Source: Nitratireductor sp.
Lineage (GTDB): Bacteria; Pseudomonadota; Alphaproteobacteria; Rhizobiales; Rhizobiaceae
Assembly: GCF_017794765.1 (NCBI RefSeq)
Contig: NZ_CP051236.1
Coordinates: forward strand, 2,928,176-2,992,175
Length of the DNA stretch: 64,000 nt
Reading direction: 5' to 3'
Shown: piece after piece, positions 19,821 to 29,327 of the stretch
How the letters are laid out: each line of letters begins with the position of its first letter
Position numbering within the stretch: the first letter of the stretch is position 1
Notes under the pieces: generated by a model
What the model was told of the DNA's origin: nothing
What the model saw: only the letters and a program-made list of their open reading frames with translations
Database searches by the model: none
Translations under genes and position numbers: made by a program

Positions 19821-22800
19821 ATGCGCATCGAACGCCGGTTCACAAGGCAGGGCCAGAGCCCATACGCGGAGATTTCCTTCCGCAAGGCCACGAGCGAAAT
19901 CAAGAACCCGGATGGCTCCGTTGTCTTCCGGCTGGAGAATATCGACGTTCCGGCGCAGTTCTCCCAGGTGGCCAGCGACATTCTGGCCCAGAAATATTTC
20001 CGCAAGGCCGGCGTGCCCGCGCGCCTGAAAAAGGTTGAGGAGAACGATGTTCCCTCCTTCCTTTGGCGTTCGGTGGCCGACGAGGAAGCCCTGAAGGGTC
20101 TCCCTGAAGAAGAGCGCTATGGTTCTGAAACCAGCGCCGCTCAGGTCTTCAATCGTCTTGCGGGCACCTGGACCTACTGGGGCTGGAAGGGCGGCTATTT
20201 CGATGGTGAGGAAGACGCCCAGACCTTCATGGACGAGCTGTGCTACATGCTCGCCACCCAGCGCGTTGCCCCCAACTCCCCGCAGTGGTTCAACACTGGC
20301 CTGCACTGGGCCTATGGCATCGATGGCCCCGGCCAGGGCCACTATTATGTCGACCCCTTCACCGGCAAGCTGACAAAGTCCAAATCGGCATACGAGCACC
20401 CGCAGCCCCACGCCTGCTTCATCCAGTCCGTTGGCGACGATCTGGTGAATGAAGGCGGCATCATGGATCTGTGGGTCCGCGAGGCGCGCCTGTTCAAATA
20501 TGGTTCGGGCACCGGCTCCAACTTCTCGCATCTCAGAGGCGAAGGTGAAAAGCTGTCCGGCGGCGGCAAGTCGTCGGGCCTCATGTCCTTCCTGAAAATC
20601 GGCGATCGCGCCGCCGGCGCCATCAAGTCGGGCGGCACCACGCGTCGCGCGGCCAAGATGGTGGTGGTCGATGTCGACCATCCCGATATTGAATCCTATA
20701 TCGACTGGAAGGTGAAGGAAGAGCAGAAGGTTGCGGCCCTCGTCACCGGTTCCAAGATCGCCAGGAAACATCTCGACGCCATCATGAAGGCCTGCATCAA
20801 TTGCGAAGGCGCCAATGATGATTGCTTTGACCCGTCCAAGAACCCGGCGCTGAAGCGCGAGATCAAGGCCGCCAAGCGCAATGCCGTGCCGGAGAACTAC
20901 ATCCAGCGCGTCATCCAGTTTGCGCGCCAGGGCTATACCGATCTCGGCTTCAAGACCTATGACACGGATTGGGATTCGGAAGCCTACCTCACCGTTTCCG
21001 GCCAGAACTCAAACAATTCCGTTTCCTTGAAGGACGACTTCCTGCGCGCTGTCGAGGCTGATGGCGAGTGGAACCTGATCAATCGCATCGACGGCAAGGT
21101 CGCCAAGACCGTGAAGGCCCGCGACCTGTGGGAGAAGATCGGTTATGCCGCATGGGCATCGGCTGATCCGGGCCTGCACTACAACACCACCATGAATGAC
21201 TGGCACACCTCGCCGGCCGCGGGTCCGATCCGCGCCTCGAATCCGTGCTCGGAATACATGTTCCTTGACGACACGGCCTGCAATCTCGCCTCGATGAACC
21301 TCCTGCAATATCGCAACAAGGACGGTTCCATCGACATCGCGGCCTATGAGCACACGGTGCGCCTGTGGACCATGGTGCTGGAAATCTCAGTGATGATGGC
21401 CCAGTTCCCGTCCAGGGAGATTGCAAAGCTTTCCTACGAATACCGCACGCTCGGTCTCGGTTACGCCAACATTGGTGGCCTTCTGATGACCTCCGGCATC
21501 CCCTATGATTCGCCTGAAGGCCGCGCCATCTGCGGTGCGCTGACCGCTATCATGACCGGTGTGGCCTATGCCACGTCTGCCGAAATGGCCGGCGAGCTCG
21601 GCCCCTTCCCCGATTATGAGCGCAATGCCCAGAGCATGCTGCGCGTCATTCGCAACCATCGCCGCGCCGCCCATGGCGAGAGCGACGGTTATGAGGGCCT
21701 TTCCGTCAATCCGGTGCCCCTCAAGGCGGAAGAATGCCCGCATGCCGATCTGATCGAGCATGCCCGCGCTGCCTGGGACCGCGCATTGGAGCTCGGCGAG
21801 AAGCACGGCTACCGCAATGCGCAGGCCACCGTCATCGCGCCCACCGGCACGATCGGCCTCGTCATGGATTGCGACACGACCGGCATTGAGCCCGACTTCG
21901 CGTTGGTGAAATTCAAGAAGCTGGCCGGTGGCGGCTACTTCAAGATCATCAACCGCGCTGTGCCGGAGGCGCTCCGTACGCTCGGCTATTCCGAGGCCCA
22001 GATCGCCGAGATCGAGGCCTATGCCGTCGGCCATGGCAATTTCGACCAGGCGCCTTCCATCAACCCGACGAGCCTCAAGGCCAAGGGTTTCGACGACGAG
22101 AAGATCGCCGCCGTCAATGCCGCGCTCAAATCGGCCTTCGACATCAAGTTCGCTTTCAACAAGTGGACGCTCGGTGAGGATTTCTGCCGGGAAAAGCTCG
22201 GCTTCACCGATGAGCAGCTCGACGATTTCTCCTTCGACATGCTGGCCGCCCTCGGCTTCTCGAAGAAGGAGATCGAGGCCGCCAACATCCACATTTGTGG
22301 TGCCATGACGCTTGAAGGCGCTCCGCATCTGAAGGATGAGCACCTGCCCGTCTTCGACTGCGCCAATCCCTGCGGCAAGATCGGCAAGCGCTATCTCTCG
22401 GTCGAGAGCCACATCCGCATGATGGCCGCTGCCCAGCCCTTCATCTCGGGCGCCATCTCCAAGACCATCAACATGCCCAATGAGGCGACGGTTGAGGACT
22501 GCAAAGCGGCCTATCTCCTTTCCTGGAAGCTGGCGCTCAAGGCCAATGCGCTTTACCGCGATGGTTCCAAGCTCTCGCAGCCGCTCAATTCCTCGCTCAT
22601 CGCCGACGATGAAGAGGATGCCGACGATCTGGTCGAGGAACTGGCCGCAGCGCCGACAGCTGCCCAGGCCGCGACGATCTCGGAAAAGATCATCGAGCGC
22701 GTGGTCGAGAAAGTGGTGCGCGAGCGCGAGAAGCTGCCCAACCGCCGCAAGGGCTATACCCAGAAGGCTGTGATCGGCGGGCACAAAGTCTACCTGCGCA

Positions 22801-23567
22801 CCGGCGAATTCGACGATGGCCGCCTCGGCGAGATCTTCATTGACATGCACAAGGAAGGCGCTGCCTTCCGCGCAATGATGAACAATTTCGCCATCGCCAT
22901 CTCGCTCGGTCTGCAATATGGCGTGCCGCTCGACGAATATGTGGAGGCCTTCACCTTCACCAAGTTCGAGCCGGCCGGTATGGTCATCGGCAATGATGCC
23001 ATCAAGAACGCCACGTCGATCCTCGACTATGTGTTCCGCGAACTGGCCGTTTCCTATCTCGACCGGTCCGACCTTGCCCATGTGGACACGTCCGACTTCA
23101 CCAATACCGCGCTTGGCCGCGGCATCAATGAAGGCAAGGCCCTGCCCTATTCAAAGGGCCTGACCCGCGGCGCACCGCTCAAGGTTGTCTCCGGCAAGTC
23201 CGGCGAACCAAAGGGCTCCTCCGGCAGCACGGTGCGTGCTGTTTCCTCCGGTGCGACAGTGCATGCGCTGAAGCCGGCGGTTGCCGGCCTCCAGGAAGAG
23301 GCCACGGCTTTCCGCCGCGACTATGAGGAACGAGCGAAGGAACTGGCCGAAGAGGTGGCGCAGGAAGGTGATATCAACGACGTCTTCACCGAAGCCGCTG
23401 CAACCGAGGCCGCCGACGCCAAGAAGGTCGAGACCCACCGCCGTCAGCAGGCGATCATGCAGGGTTACACGGGCAACATGTGCTCGGAATGCCAGAACTT
23501 CACCATGGTGAGAAACGGCACCTGCGAGAAATGCGACACCTGCGGCGCAACGAGCGGATGTAGCTGA
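19821..23567 (+). CDS. nrdJ: Adenosylcobalamin-dependent (class II) ribonucleotide reductase
   Basis: Reduces ribonucleotides to deoxyribonucleotides using a radical generated from adenosylcobalamin. 1248 aa, the long alphaproteobacterial form. Visible features are [17 protein letters not shown] (redox Cys region), GSGTGSNFS, the radical-site motif [10 protein letters not shown] (Cys476, Glu478), and [12 protein letters not shown]. The C terminus is a Cys-rich module ([21 protein letters not shown]) that feeds electrons or binds metal. AGAGGA precedes the ATG by a few bases. It is controlled by two upstream NrdR boxes and depends on B12, linking it to bluB 3 kb upstream. Confidence 0.96.
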   Translation: MRIERRFTRQGQSPYAEISFRKATSEIKNPDGSVVFRLENIDVPAQFSQVASDILAQKYFRKAGVPARLKKVEENDVPSFLWRSVADEEALKGLPEEERYGSETSAAQVFNRLAGTWTYWGWKGGYFDGEEDAQTFMDELCYMLATQRVAPNSPQWFNTGLHWAYGIDGPGQGHYYVDPFTGKLTKSKSAYEHPQPHACFIQSVGDDLVNEGGIMDLWVREARLFKYGSGTGSNFSHLRGEGEKLSGGGKSSGLMSFLKIGDRAAGAIKSGGTTRRAAKMVVVDVDHPDIESYIDWKVKEEQKVAALVTGSKIARKHLDAIMKACINCEGANDDCFDPSKNPALKREIKAAKRNAVPENYIQRVIQFARQGYTDLGFKTYDTDWDSEAYLTVSGQNSNNSVSLKDDFLRAVEADGEWNLINRIDGKVAKTVKARDLWEKIGYAAWASADPGLHYNTTMNDWHTSPAAGPIRASNPCSEYMFLDDTACNLASMNLLQYRNKDGSIDIAAYEHTVRLWTMVLEISVMMAQFPSREIAKLSYEYRTLGLGYANIGGLLMTSGIPYDSPEGRAICGALTAIMTGVAYATSAEMAGELGPFPDYERNAQSMLRVIRNHRRAAHGESDGYEGLSVNPVPLKAEECPHADLIEHARAAWDRALELGEKHGYRNAQATVIAPTGTIGLVMDCDTTGIEPDFALVKFKKLAGGGYFKIINRAVPEALRTLGYSEAQIAEIEAYAVGHGNFDQAPSINPTSLKAKGFDDEKIAAVNAALKSAFDIKFAFNKWTLGEDFCREKLGFTDEQLDDFSFDMLAALGFSKKEIEAANIHICGAMTLEGAPHLKDEHLPVFDCANPCGKIGKRYLSVESHIRMMAAAQPFISGAISKTINMPNEATVEDCKAAYLLSWKLALKANALYRDGSKLSQPLNSSLIADDEEDADDLVEELAAAPTAAQAATISEKIIERVVEKVVREREKLPNRRKGYTQKAVIGGHKVYLRTGEFDDGRLGEIFIDMHKEGAAFRAMMNNFAIAISLGLQYGVPLDEYVEAFTFTKFEPAGMVIGNDAIKNATSILDYVFRELAVSYLDRSDLAHVDTSDFTNTALGRGINEGKALPYSKGLTRGAPLKVVSGKSGEPKGSSGSTVRAVSSGATVHALKPAVAGLQEEATAFRRDYEERAKELAEEVAQEGDINDVFTEAAATEAADAKKVETHRRQQAIMQGYTGNMCSECQNFTMVRNGTCEKCDTCGATSGCS

Positions 23568-23588
23568 GGCTCTCACTCTTTGACGATT

Positions 23589-23619
23589 AAAACCCGCGCT
23601 GCTCAGGCGCGGGTTTTTT
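23589..23619 (+). terminator. Rho-independent terminator of nrdJ
   Basis: Perfect 9-bp GC-rich stem AACCCGCGC / GCGCGGGTT with a 7-base loop, followed by a T run, 22 bp after the nrdJ stop. Confidence 0.9.
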
Positions 23620-23707
23620 CTTGGGCAGTGCTTTGACCGTCAACACTTCGACGGCCGTTATGGCATGGATCGATCTTCCATTGTCGCGACCAGCGCTTTA
23701 GAGCGTT

Positions 23708-24337
23708 TCAGTTTTTGACGGAAGCGTATCCAGCGTTTTCGAGATAGTTTCTGCATTCGGTTGGTTGGATCGTCGCGATGAGATGGCCGATGTGTCGCCA
23801 TGTATCCTCGATGGTGCGCTTCTGGGCCTGTCGCATCCAGTGCTTGATCTTGGCGAAGGCCTGCTCGATGGGGTTCAGGTCGGGGGAATAGGGTGGTAGG
23901 AACCAGAGCCTTGCTCCAGCGGCCTTGATGGCCTGACGGATGGCCGCAGCTTTATGCGATCCGAGATTGTCCATGATGACGATGTCACCAGGTCTGAGCA
24001 CAGGCACGAGCTGCTGTTCGACATAGGCGCGGAAGCACTGCCCGTTAATCGGTCCATCGAAGACGCAAGGCGCCGTCAGCTGGTCGCAGCGCAGCGCGCC
24101 GAGGAAGGTCAGCGTGCGCCAGTGGCCGTGCGGGGCGAAGCCGCGCAGGCGCTTGCCCTTCTGTCCCCAGCCGCGCAGCGGGGCCATGTTGGTCTTGATC
24201 CACGTTTCATCGATGAACACCAGCTTGTGTGGATCGAGATCCGCCTGAAAGGATCGCCAGCGCCGCCGCCTGCGGGCAGTGTCGGCGCGGGCCTGCTCAA
24301 GGGCGAACAGTGTTTTTTTTGAACCGAAGCCCCTCAC
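23708..24337 (-). CDS. IS630 transposase, OrfB (DDE catalytic domain)
   Basis: Catalytic part of the transposase. The three acidic residues are visible in [26 protein letters not shown] and [15 protein letters not shown] (D, D, E), the classic IS630 DDE pattern. The frame begins inside orfA, overlapping it by about 41 bp. There is no good ribosome site, so it is probably expressed as an OrfAB fusion through slippage on a run of eight A (24308-24315 read on the minus strand). Its stop codon lies within the terminal inverted repeat. Confidence 0.92.
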   Translation of the reverse strand: MRGFGSKKTLFALEQARADTARRRRRWRSFQADLDPHKLVFIDETWIKTNMAPLRGWGQKGKRLRGFAPHGHWRTLTFLGALRCDQLTAPCVFDGPINGQCFRAYVEQQLVPVLRPGDIVIMDNLGSHKAAAIRQAIKAAGARLWFLPPYSPDLNPIEQAFAKIKHWMRQAQKRTIEDTWRHIGHLIATIQPTECRNYLENAGYASVKN

Positions 24338-24656
24338 GGCGCAGGAAGTTCCACACCGTGTCGTGCGACACCTTCACCCCGCGCGCCGCCAGTTCATCCT
24401 TCAGCCCGTGCAGCGTCAGATGCGATGTCTGGTTGATACGCTCGACGATGAATGTCCGATGCGGTTCCAGAACGCGCTTGCGATGCCCACCCATCTTGCC
24501 GGGCGCCACCGAGCCGGTAGCCCGGTAGCGTTGATGCCACTTCACGACCGAGGAAACAGAAACCCCGAAACGGGCCGCGACAGACCGGCAGCTCTCGCCG
24601 CCTTCGAGCGCTCCGACAACGCGCTCACGAAGATCATTGGATAGAGGTGCTGTCAT
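24297..24656 (-). CDS. IS630 transposase, OrfA (helix-turn-helix domain)
   Basis: DNA-binding N-terminal part of the transposase, with a homeodomain-like HTH ([20 protein letters not shown]) followed by a second winged-helix region ending [13 protein letters not shown]. The start [12 protein letters not shown] has AGGAGG 11 bases upstream. The frame ends shortly after the A8 run; shifting frame there gives the continuous junction [13 protein letters not shown] into OrfB. Confidence 0.9.
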   Translation of the reverse strand: MTAPLSNDLRERVVGALEGGESCRSVAARFGVSVSSVVKWHQRYRATGSVAPGKMGGHRKRVLEPHRTFIVERINQTSHLTLHGLKDELAARGVKVSHDTVWNFLRREGLRFKKNTVRP

Positions 24657-25027
24657 CAGATGCTGGCCTCCTTCCCAGCCAGCATCTTGAATCACAAAAT
24701 CAGCAATCCGGGAATCCCTACCGATTCAGTAAAGCTCTGAACCGCTCTAGCGATCTCTTCCGCTGAATGGTGTCACGAACATCAAAATGCTCCTCATACC
24801 AGACAAGCCGCGTTACCGCTTAGCGGCGCGTAAAACCAGCGCCCTTCCCGTCCTTGTGCTCGACAATCCGGCGTCCAAGATCGTTCGTCACGCCGATATA
24901 GATCGTGCCGCGCTTCTGGCTGGCGAGCATATAGACGTAACCGGTCATAGCCTGAAGCTTGGCGCCAGGAACCTGTCCGGCCAATCGACCGTCAAAGCCG
25001 CCCTGCGCTCGCAAGGAGAGCCCGCCG

Positions 25028-25315
25028 CTACCCAGCCTTCGTAAACTCCAGCGCCGGCACCGTGCGCTTCGGGTCGATCTCATAGGTCTCCACGCTCACC
25101 ACGCCATGCTCCACGAAGGGATCGGCGGCAATGCGTGCATCATGGGCTTCACGGCTCTCCCCATGGGCAATCACCGCTCCGCCGCCCAACTCCAGAGAGC
25201 CGACACTCAGGAAAACACCATCGGCAAACCCCTTGGCGATCCATTCATTGTGGCCAGCCATGAATTCCCCAGCGGCGCTTCGGTTCTCGGCAAACTTCAA
25301 AAGAGTAACAAACAT
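25028..25315 (-). CDS. YciI-family protein
   Basis: 95 aa, ferredoxin-like YciI fold: MFVTLLKF, a central HNEWI with the conserved His, GSLELGGGAVIAHGES, and ADPFVEHGVVSVETYEI (Asp-Pro-Phe), the conserved family positions. YciI proteins include small lyases and dehydrochlorinase-like enzymes; most are uncharacterised. It starts 13 bp after the stop of the TetR gene on the same strand, so the two probably form one transcript and the regulator probably controls it. Confidence 0.85.
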   Translation of the reverse strand: MFVTLLKFAENRSAAGEFMAGHNEWIAKGFADGVFLSVGSLELGGGAVIAHGESREAHDARIAADPFVEHGVVSVETYEIDPKRTVPALEFTKAG

Positions 25316-25328
25316 GCAAATCCAGTCC

Positions 25329-25907
25329 CTATTGTGAAAGTGAAACAATCCGGTCGTCGAGCCAGCAGGTAATGTCCGCCACTTCCCGGCGGATGAACGC
25401 TTCGTCCTTGAACGCGGTGGCGAGCGAAGCCACCCCCTGCGACCAGGCCAGCACATGCAGCGCCCATTCCCGCGCCGTCTCATCTGCGCCCAGCGCCCTG
25501 AACTGCTTTTCAAGCCAACGCGCAAACAGGCCGAAAATCTCCGCCGCCCGTTCCCTGTGGACATGATCGAGCTTGGCAAGCTCGGCGCACAGCGTGCCAA
25601 CCGGGCATCCATAGGCCATGATCGGAGCACGGTTGGCGATCAGAAGCTCGATAAAGGCGACGATCCGCTCGCGCGGTTCCGGAGCCTGCGATTCCCATCC
25701 GTCCAGCATTGCCGAGGTGCGCTGAAGCCGCCGGTCAATGACAGCATCCAGAATCTCGTCCTTGGTCTTGAAATAATAATAGAAATTACCCCGCGAGATG
25801 CCGATATCGGCGGCGATATCCGCAAATGACGTCGCCTCGAACCCGCCCCGATAGAACAGATCATCAGCGATTTCGACAATCTGCTCACGGGTGGAAACGG
25901 CAGCCAT
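25329..25907 (-). CDS. TetR-family transcriptional regulator
   Basis: 192 aa with an N-terminal HTH (TSFADIAADIGISRGNFYYY, residues 26-45, then FKTKDEIL) and a C-terminal ligand domain including the YGCPVGTLCAEL pattern of a well-populated TetR subgroup. It lies upstream of the YciI gene in the same direction. A perfect 12-bp palindrome 33 bp before its start is a likely autoregulatory operator. Confidence 0.88.
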   Translation of the reverse strand: MAAVSTREQIVEIADDLFYRGGFEATSFADIAADIGISRGNFYYYFKTKDEILDAVIDRRLQRTSAMLDGWESQAPEPRERIVAFIELLIANRAPIMAYGCPVGTLCAELAKLDHVHRERAAEIFGLFARWLEKQFRALGADETAREWALHVLAWSQGVASLATAFKDEAFIRREVADITCWLDDRIVSLSQ

Positions 25908-25939
25908 GAAGACCTCATTGCGAATGATCTACGTCATTA

Positions 25940-25951
25940 GGACAATTGTCC
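25940..25951. promoter_or_regulatory. Palindrome, candidate TetR autoregulation site
   Basis: GGACAATTGTCC is a perfect 12-bp palindrome between the methyltransferase stop (25978) and the TetR start (25907), where the tetR-yciI promoter must lie. Role inferred from symmetry and position. Confidence 0.5.
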
Positions 25952-25977
25952 AAATCATGCAAGCCACCGCCACTCCC

Positions 25978-26706
25978 TCACCGCTGCGCCGAAACCAGAA
26001 GCATCATCGGCCGCTCCAGTTCTTCGGCCAGTTCCGGCATCTGCGCAATCTGCGCCTCGGTCGGTGCGAACTCCCTGATTTCGCGCAGCGCAAATCCGGC
26101 TCCGATCAGCGCGTTCAGCGTCGTCGCCATCGTGCGGTGATATTTGACCACGCCCTTGGCGAACCAGTCGGTCCGCCGCTCCCCCTCAAGCGCATAGCAA
26201 TTGACCGGCCAGGTCTTGTGCCCGTCTTCGTCCGGCAGCCAGCGCGGCCGCATGGCCGCCATGAAAACCGGATGTTCGATGGTGAACACGAAATGCGCGC
26301 CTGGTGTCAGCGCTCCGTGGATCGTCCGCACCAGCCGATCGAAATCACGGATGTAATGAAAGGTCAGCGCGCTGAACGCGAAGTCGAATCCCCCTTCCGC
26401 CAGGTCCAGCGTCTCCAGATCCGCAATCCGATAGTCGATTGCCGCATCGTCGGTATCGGCGCGCGCCCGCGCAATCATGTTCTGCGAAATGTCGAGCCCG
26501 AGAACGCTCTGCGCCCCCGCCTCGCGCAGATAGCGCGATACCCAGCCGAAGCCGCATCCGAGGTCAACAGCCCGACGCCCCGTCACATCAGGCAGCATGG
26601 CCGCAATGGTTGGCCATTCCGGCGCGCCCGCCAGTCCGTGTACCTGCCGTGGAAGCTGGCTGTAGCCTTTGAAAAAATCGGAATTGTCGTAAATGTTCTG
26701 CGCCAT
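25978..26706 (-). CDS. Class I SAM-dependent methyltransferase
   Basis: 242 aa Rossmann-fold methyltransferase. Motif I VDLGCGFGWVSRYL is near residue 47, the acidic loop LGLDIS follows, and FDFAFSALTFHYI is motif IV. FTIEHPVF in the middle is characteristic of the 'bioC-like' small-molecule methyltransferase set. Substrate unknown. It is separated from tetR by 70 bp containing the palindrome, so it is probably a separate unit. Confidence 0.87.
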   Translation of the reverse strand: MAQNIYDNSDFFKGYSQLPRQVHGLAGAPEWPTIAAMLPDVTGRRAVDLGCGFGWVSRYLREAGAQSVLGLDISQNMIARARADTDDAAIDYRIADLETLDLAEGGFDFAFSALTFHYIRDFDRLVRTIHGALTPGAHFVFTIEHPVFMAAMRPRWLPDEDGHKTWPVNCYALEGERRTDWFAKGVVKYHRTMATTLNALIGAGFALREIREFAPTEAQIAQMPELAEELERPMMLLVSAQR

Positions 26707-27256
26707 TGATGGTCTCCATTTTTCAAAAATGGACAGGGTACAGATTTACGCACAAAACCCCGTCCGCGTCGCGGCGAGGTTGCCGGAGTGTGATCCGCGT
26801 CTATCTCTCAGCGTGGTTCAGGCTCCGGCATCTCGCCCTGGAAGATGCCGGTCGGCCGGGAAACGATATGAGTGTCCTGCTCGATCATGTCCTTTCCTAT
26901 CCTTCTCCCTACCAGCACTGTCAAGAGACGCGATCCGGACAGCGGCCCATTCATGCCTTTCCGCTCACACGCCTCGCAACGCAGCTCCCCCCTGACTCAG
27001 CAGATTCACTCAGCCGATTCACTCAGCCGATTCACTCAGCCGACGCGGAATTTGGATCAGGCATCCATACAGCCTCTGGCATACCTTGGTCGACAGGCTG
27101 TCCTCACCCTCACGCGTTCACGACAGCGCAAAACTCGGCGCCTGTAAATCGGGAGGGCAAGCCCGACGCAGGACAGGACACATTCGTTAAAATTCGCGTA
27201 TCCACCAAAACCCTGTCTTCATTCAACCCTGCTCCACTGTCCTCGGGGAGCAGGAA
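26707..27256. other. 550-bp intergenic region without a recognisable gene
   Basis: No open frame here shows a domain, signal peptide or ribosome site. The region contains the 13-bp tandem repeat at 27003-27041 and the upstream signals of two divergent genes (methyltransferase minus, nuclease plus). GGGGAGCAGG immediately before 27257 is the nuclease ribosome site. Confidence 0.5.
27003..27041. repeat. 13-bp tandem repeat, three copies
   Basis: GATTCACTCAGCC is repeated three times in perfect tandem, preceded by a partial unit (GACTCAGCA). It is non-coding, between two divergent genes. The copy number could vary between strains. Confidence 0.9.
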
Positions 27257-27853
27257 ATGGCACGCTATTTCGATCTTTCTTCCAGATCAGGCAGAAGCGG
27301 CAGCGCCCGGCGCGCCGCTCCAGGACACGCGAGCAGGCGCAAGAGATGGCACCGGAGCTCACTCCAGGCGCTTAAGGACGGCTTCGGGCTCATCACACTC
27401 GCCCTTGTCGCCGGCTGGGCAGCAGCGCATTATTCCATCATCCCCACCGACACAATCTCAGGCCTCTTTGGCACCCCCCAATCGCAGAACCAGCCACATA
27501 TTATGCGGTACTTCCCGATCTGTGGAAGCGGTAAGCGGGTAAACTGCATCGTGGATGGCGACACGCTCTATGTGAATGGCGAGAAGATCAGGGTGACAGG
27601 CTTCAACACGCCAGAACTGTTCTCGCCCGAATGCGCATACGAGAAGAAACTGGCCCGCCGCGCGCAGCGCCGTTTTCAGCAACTGGTCAATTCAGGTCCG
27701 TTCGATCTGCGGCGCACGAGCATGCGCGACGAAGACGTTTACGGCCGCAAGCTCAGAAGCCTCTACCGGGACGGCAAGCCGATCGGCGATCAGCTCATTG
27801 CCGAGGGCCTTGCCCATCGCTGGCGCGGTTTCAGGGAATCCTGGTGTTCCTGA
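27257..27853 (+). CDS. Thermonuclease-family protein (membrane-anchored)
   Basis: 198 aa. A basic N terminus (arginine-rich to residue 40) precedes one hydrophobic segment (GLITLALVAGWAAAHYSII), so it is probably anchored with the nuclease domain outside the cytoplasm. The SNase-like fold follows: CIVDGDTLYVNGEKIRVTGF (calcium-site Asp and catalytic Arg region), NTPE, an Arg-rich helix, then DVYGRKLRSLY. Two cysteines flank the domain. It hydrolyses nucleic acids in related proteins; substrate not shown. Confidence 0.87.
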   Translation: MARYFDLSSRSGRSGSARRAAPGHASRRKRWHRSSLQALKDGFGLITLALVAGWAAAHYSIIPTDTISGLFGTPQSQNQPHIMRYFPICGSGKRVNCIVDGDTLYVNGEKIRVTGFNTPELFSPECAYEKKLARRAQRRFQQLVNSGPFDLRRTSMRDEDVYGRKLRSLYRDGKPIGDQLIAEGLAHRWRGFRESWCS

Positions 27854-27876
27854 CGGAACGCCCTTTTGCCAGGGGA

Positions 27877-28875
27877 TCAGCCGGCCACCTTGCCAAGCCA
27901 GCGCCACCAGGCGCTTTCGTCTCCGTGGAAGACGTTGAGGTCGATCCTGCCGTTCACGCCCTGGCTCAAGCCCGATCCTGAGTACTGCCAAAACACCCAG
28001 TCACGTCCCGGATAGACTTTTGAGGGATGCTCGGCCACGGCGCGCAGCCAGAACGGGTGGTTCGGAAACGCCCCCTTCAGATTGTCCTCGTAGAAATCGG
28101 GCGCGGTATAAATGATTGGCCGCTGTCCATAATGACGCTCGAGCCGATCCAGAAAAACCTGCATTTTTTCAATGACTTCCGCGCGCGATGGCTTCCACTT
28201 GCAGCTTGACTGGTGGTTCCATTCCACGTCCAGAACCGGCGGCAGCGCGCCTTTCACTTTCGGAACGTTGCGTATGAACCATTCCGCCTGGTCGGAGGCC
28301 CTGCGGCACCAGAAAAAGAAATGATAGGCGCCACGTCGAATGCCGGCCTTGGCTGCGCCATTCCAGTTTTTCTTGAACATCGGGTCGATATGGTCGACCC
28401 CGTCCGTCGCCTTGATATAGGCGAAATTGGCGCCACGCTCACGCAGCCTCTCCCAGTCGATGTCGCCCTGCCAGCGCGAAACATCGACACCGTGCACCGC
28501 GTGATGCTTTGGAGTGATCTTCCCGAAGTTGATGGGATGCGCATCGCCGAACTGGCTTCGATAGACCTTGCCGCGTGCAACGCTCTTGGGGCGCAGCGTC
28601 GGTTTTGGCGGCGTGATCATGGCCACCTGCTCAAGTGCGGGTGTCGAGACTCGGTCGGGCTCGGCAATGGCCGTCATGCCCGCCTCGCTCATATGACTGG
28701 CCTCGCTTTCAGCGATTGTGGCGTCCGGCAGTCCCACATCCGGCCTCACAATCGAGCTCGTAACCTCGCGTGAGGGCGGATCGATCTTGAGCGCGGCGTC
28801 AATGCTGGGTCCGCCAGTGCAGCCGGTCAGCACAAGCGTCAAAAGGACAGGTCGAAGGAATGCAGGAACACGCAT
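27877..28875 (-). CDS. Glycoside hydrolase family 25 lipoprotein (lysozyme-like)
   Basis: 332 aa. The lipoprotein signal peptide has lipobox LVLTGC, a low-complexity spacer follows, and residues about 125-330 are a GH25 muramidase domain: VHGVDVSRWQGDIDW, AYIKATDG, RRGAYHFFFW, PPVLDVEWN (catalytic Asp/Glu) and WVFWQYSGSG. GH25 enzymes cleave the MurNAc-GlcNAc bond of peptidoglycan. The gene converges with the nuclease gene (23 bp between stops). Likely in cell-wall remodelling, alongside the L,D-transpeptidase downstream. Confidence 0.92.
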   Translation of the reverse strand: MRVPAFLRPVLLTLVLTGCTGGPSIDAALKIDPPSREVTSSIVRPDVGLPDATIAESEASHMSEAGMTAIAEPDRVSTPALEQVAMITPPKPTLRPKSVARGKVYRSQFGDAHPINFGKITPKHHAVHGVDVSRWQGDIDWERLRERGANFAYIKATDGVDHIDPMFKKNWNGAAKAGIRRGAYHFFFWCRRASDQAEWFIRNVPKVKGALPPVLDVEWNHQSSCKWKPSRAEVIEKMQVFLDRLERHYGQRPIIYTAPDFYEDNLKGAFPNHPFWLRAVAEHPSKVYPGRDWVFWQYSGSGLSQGVNGRIDLNVFHGDESAWWRWLGKVAG

Positions 28876-29327
28876 AGACGATCTGCAGGAGTTCGAGGAA
28901 TTTGGAAGCCCGGTGCCCGTTCCACCGGTTGAAAGGGCATTGTTATTGCAAACTTACCAATAAAGTTTGAATCGAGCTGTTAACCACGTTGTAAGGATGA
29001 AAAGGCGTGCGGCCCGTGTTTGCTTCCGGTAACCGGCAAATCGCGCCGCACCCGGTCCGTGTCACGCCAGTGCAATGGGCCCCTGAGAGCCGCGAACGGC
29101 ATCGGGCCAGCCCTCACGAGACGCAGACTGTGGGAAAAATGCCGCACTGCATGGGCGGATTTCGGCTCACGGACGCTATTCGCGCGACATTCGGGCACAG
29201 GTCCGGTCTTTGCCACAATTTTTCGAGAACCGCATGCCAAGCGCCACCCAACGCTTCCACGCATCCGCGCCAAAGAAGCGAGCCACACCACATGAAATCC
29301 GGAATCCCATACGTAAGGAGAGTGTCC
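28876..29327. other. 452-bp region between GH25 and L,D-transpeptidase genes
   Basis: Divergent promoter region. No gene with domain, signal peptide or ribosome site is visible; the AT-rich part near 28940-28995 probably holds promoters. Nothing else recognised. Confidence 0.5.

Larger units (their letters stand above)
23701..24747. mobile_element. IS630-family insertion sequence
   Basis: 1047-bp element with imperfect terminal inverted repeats (GAGCGTTTCAG... left, GAGCGGTTCAG... right, read inward) and a TA dinucleotide on both sides (23699-23700 and 24748-24749), the IS630/mariner target duplication. It carries two overlapping transposase frames. It is inserted inside a GIY-YIG pseudogene, whose frame can be rejoined by deleting it. 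Confidence 0.92.
23665..24948 (-). pseudogene. GIY-YIG nuclease-like gene, nonsense-mutated and split by IS630
   Basis: The N-terminal part (from 24948) reads MTGYVYMLASQKRGTIYIGV, the GIY-YIG signature, to GAGFTRR. TAA at 24820-24822 then takes the place of a residue usually tyrosine. The same frame resumes as AVTRLVWYEEHFDVRD and TIQRKRSL until the IS end at a TA. On the other side of the element the frame continues as KRWSRQWKID (23698 down to about 23668), the usual family C-terminal motif, after which it is not recognisable. Small single-domain proteins of this family are common in Rhizobiales. This copy is dead by two independent lesions. Confidence 0.88.

Noticed and set aside
21387..23081. 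564-codon minus-strand frame inside nrdJ
   Set aside because: Antisense shadow caused by high GC third positions; nrdJ is unambiguous on the plus strand.
26706..27542. 278-codon plus-strand frame through the intergenic repeats
   Set aside because: It has no domain and overlaps the better-supported nuclease gene in another frame.
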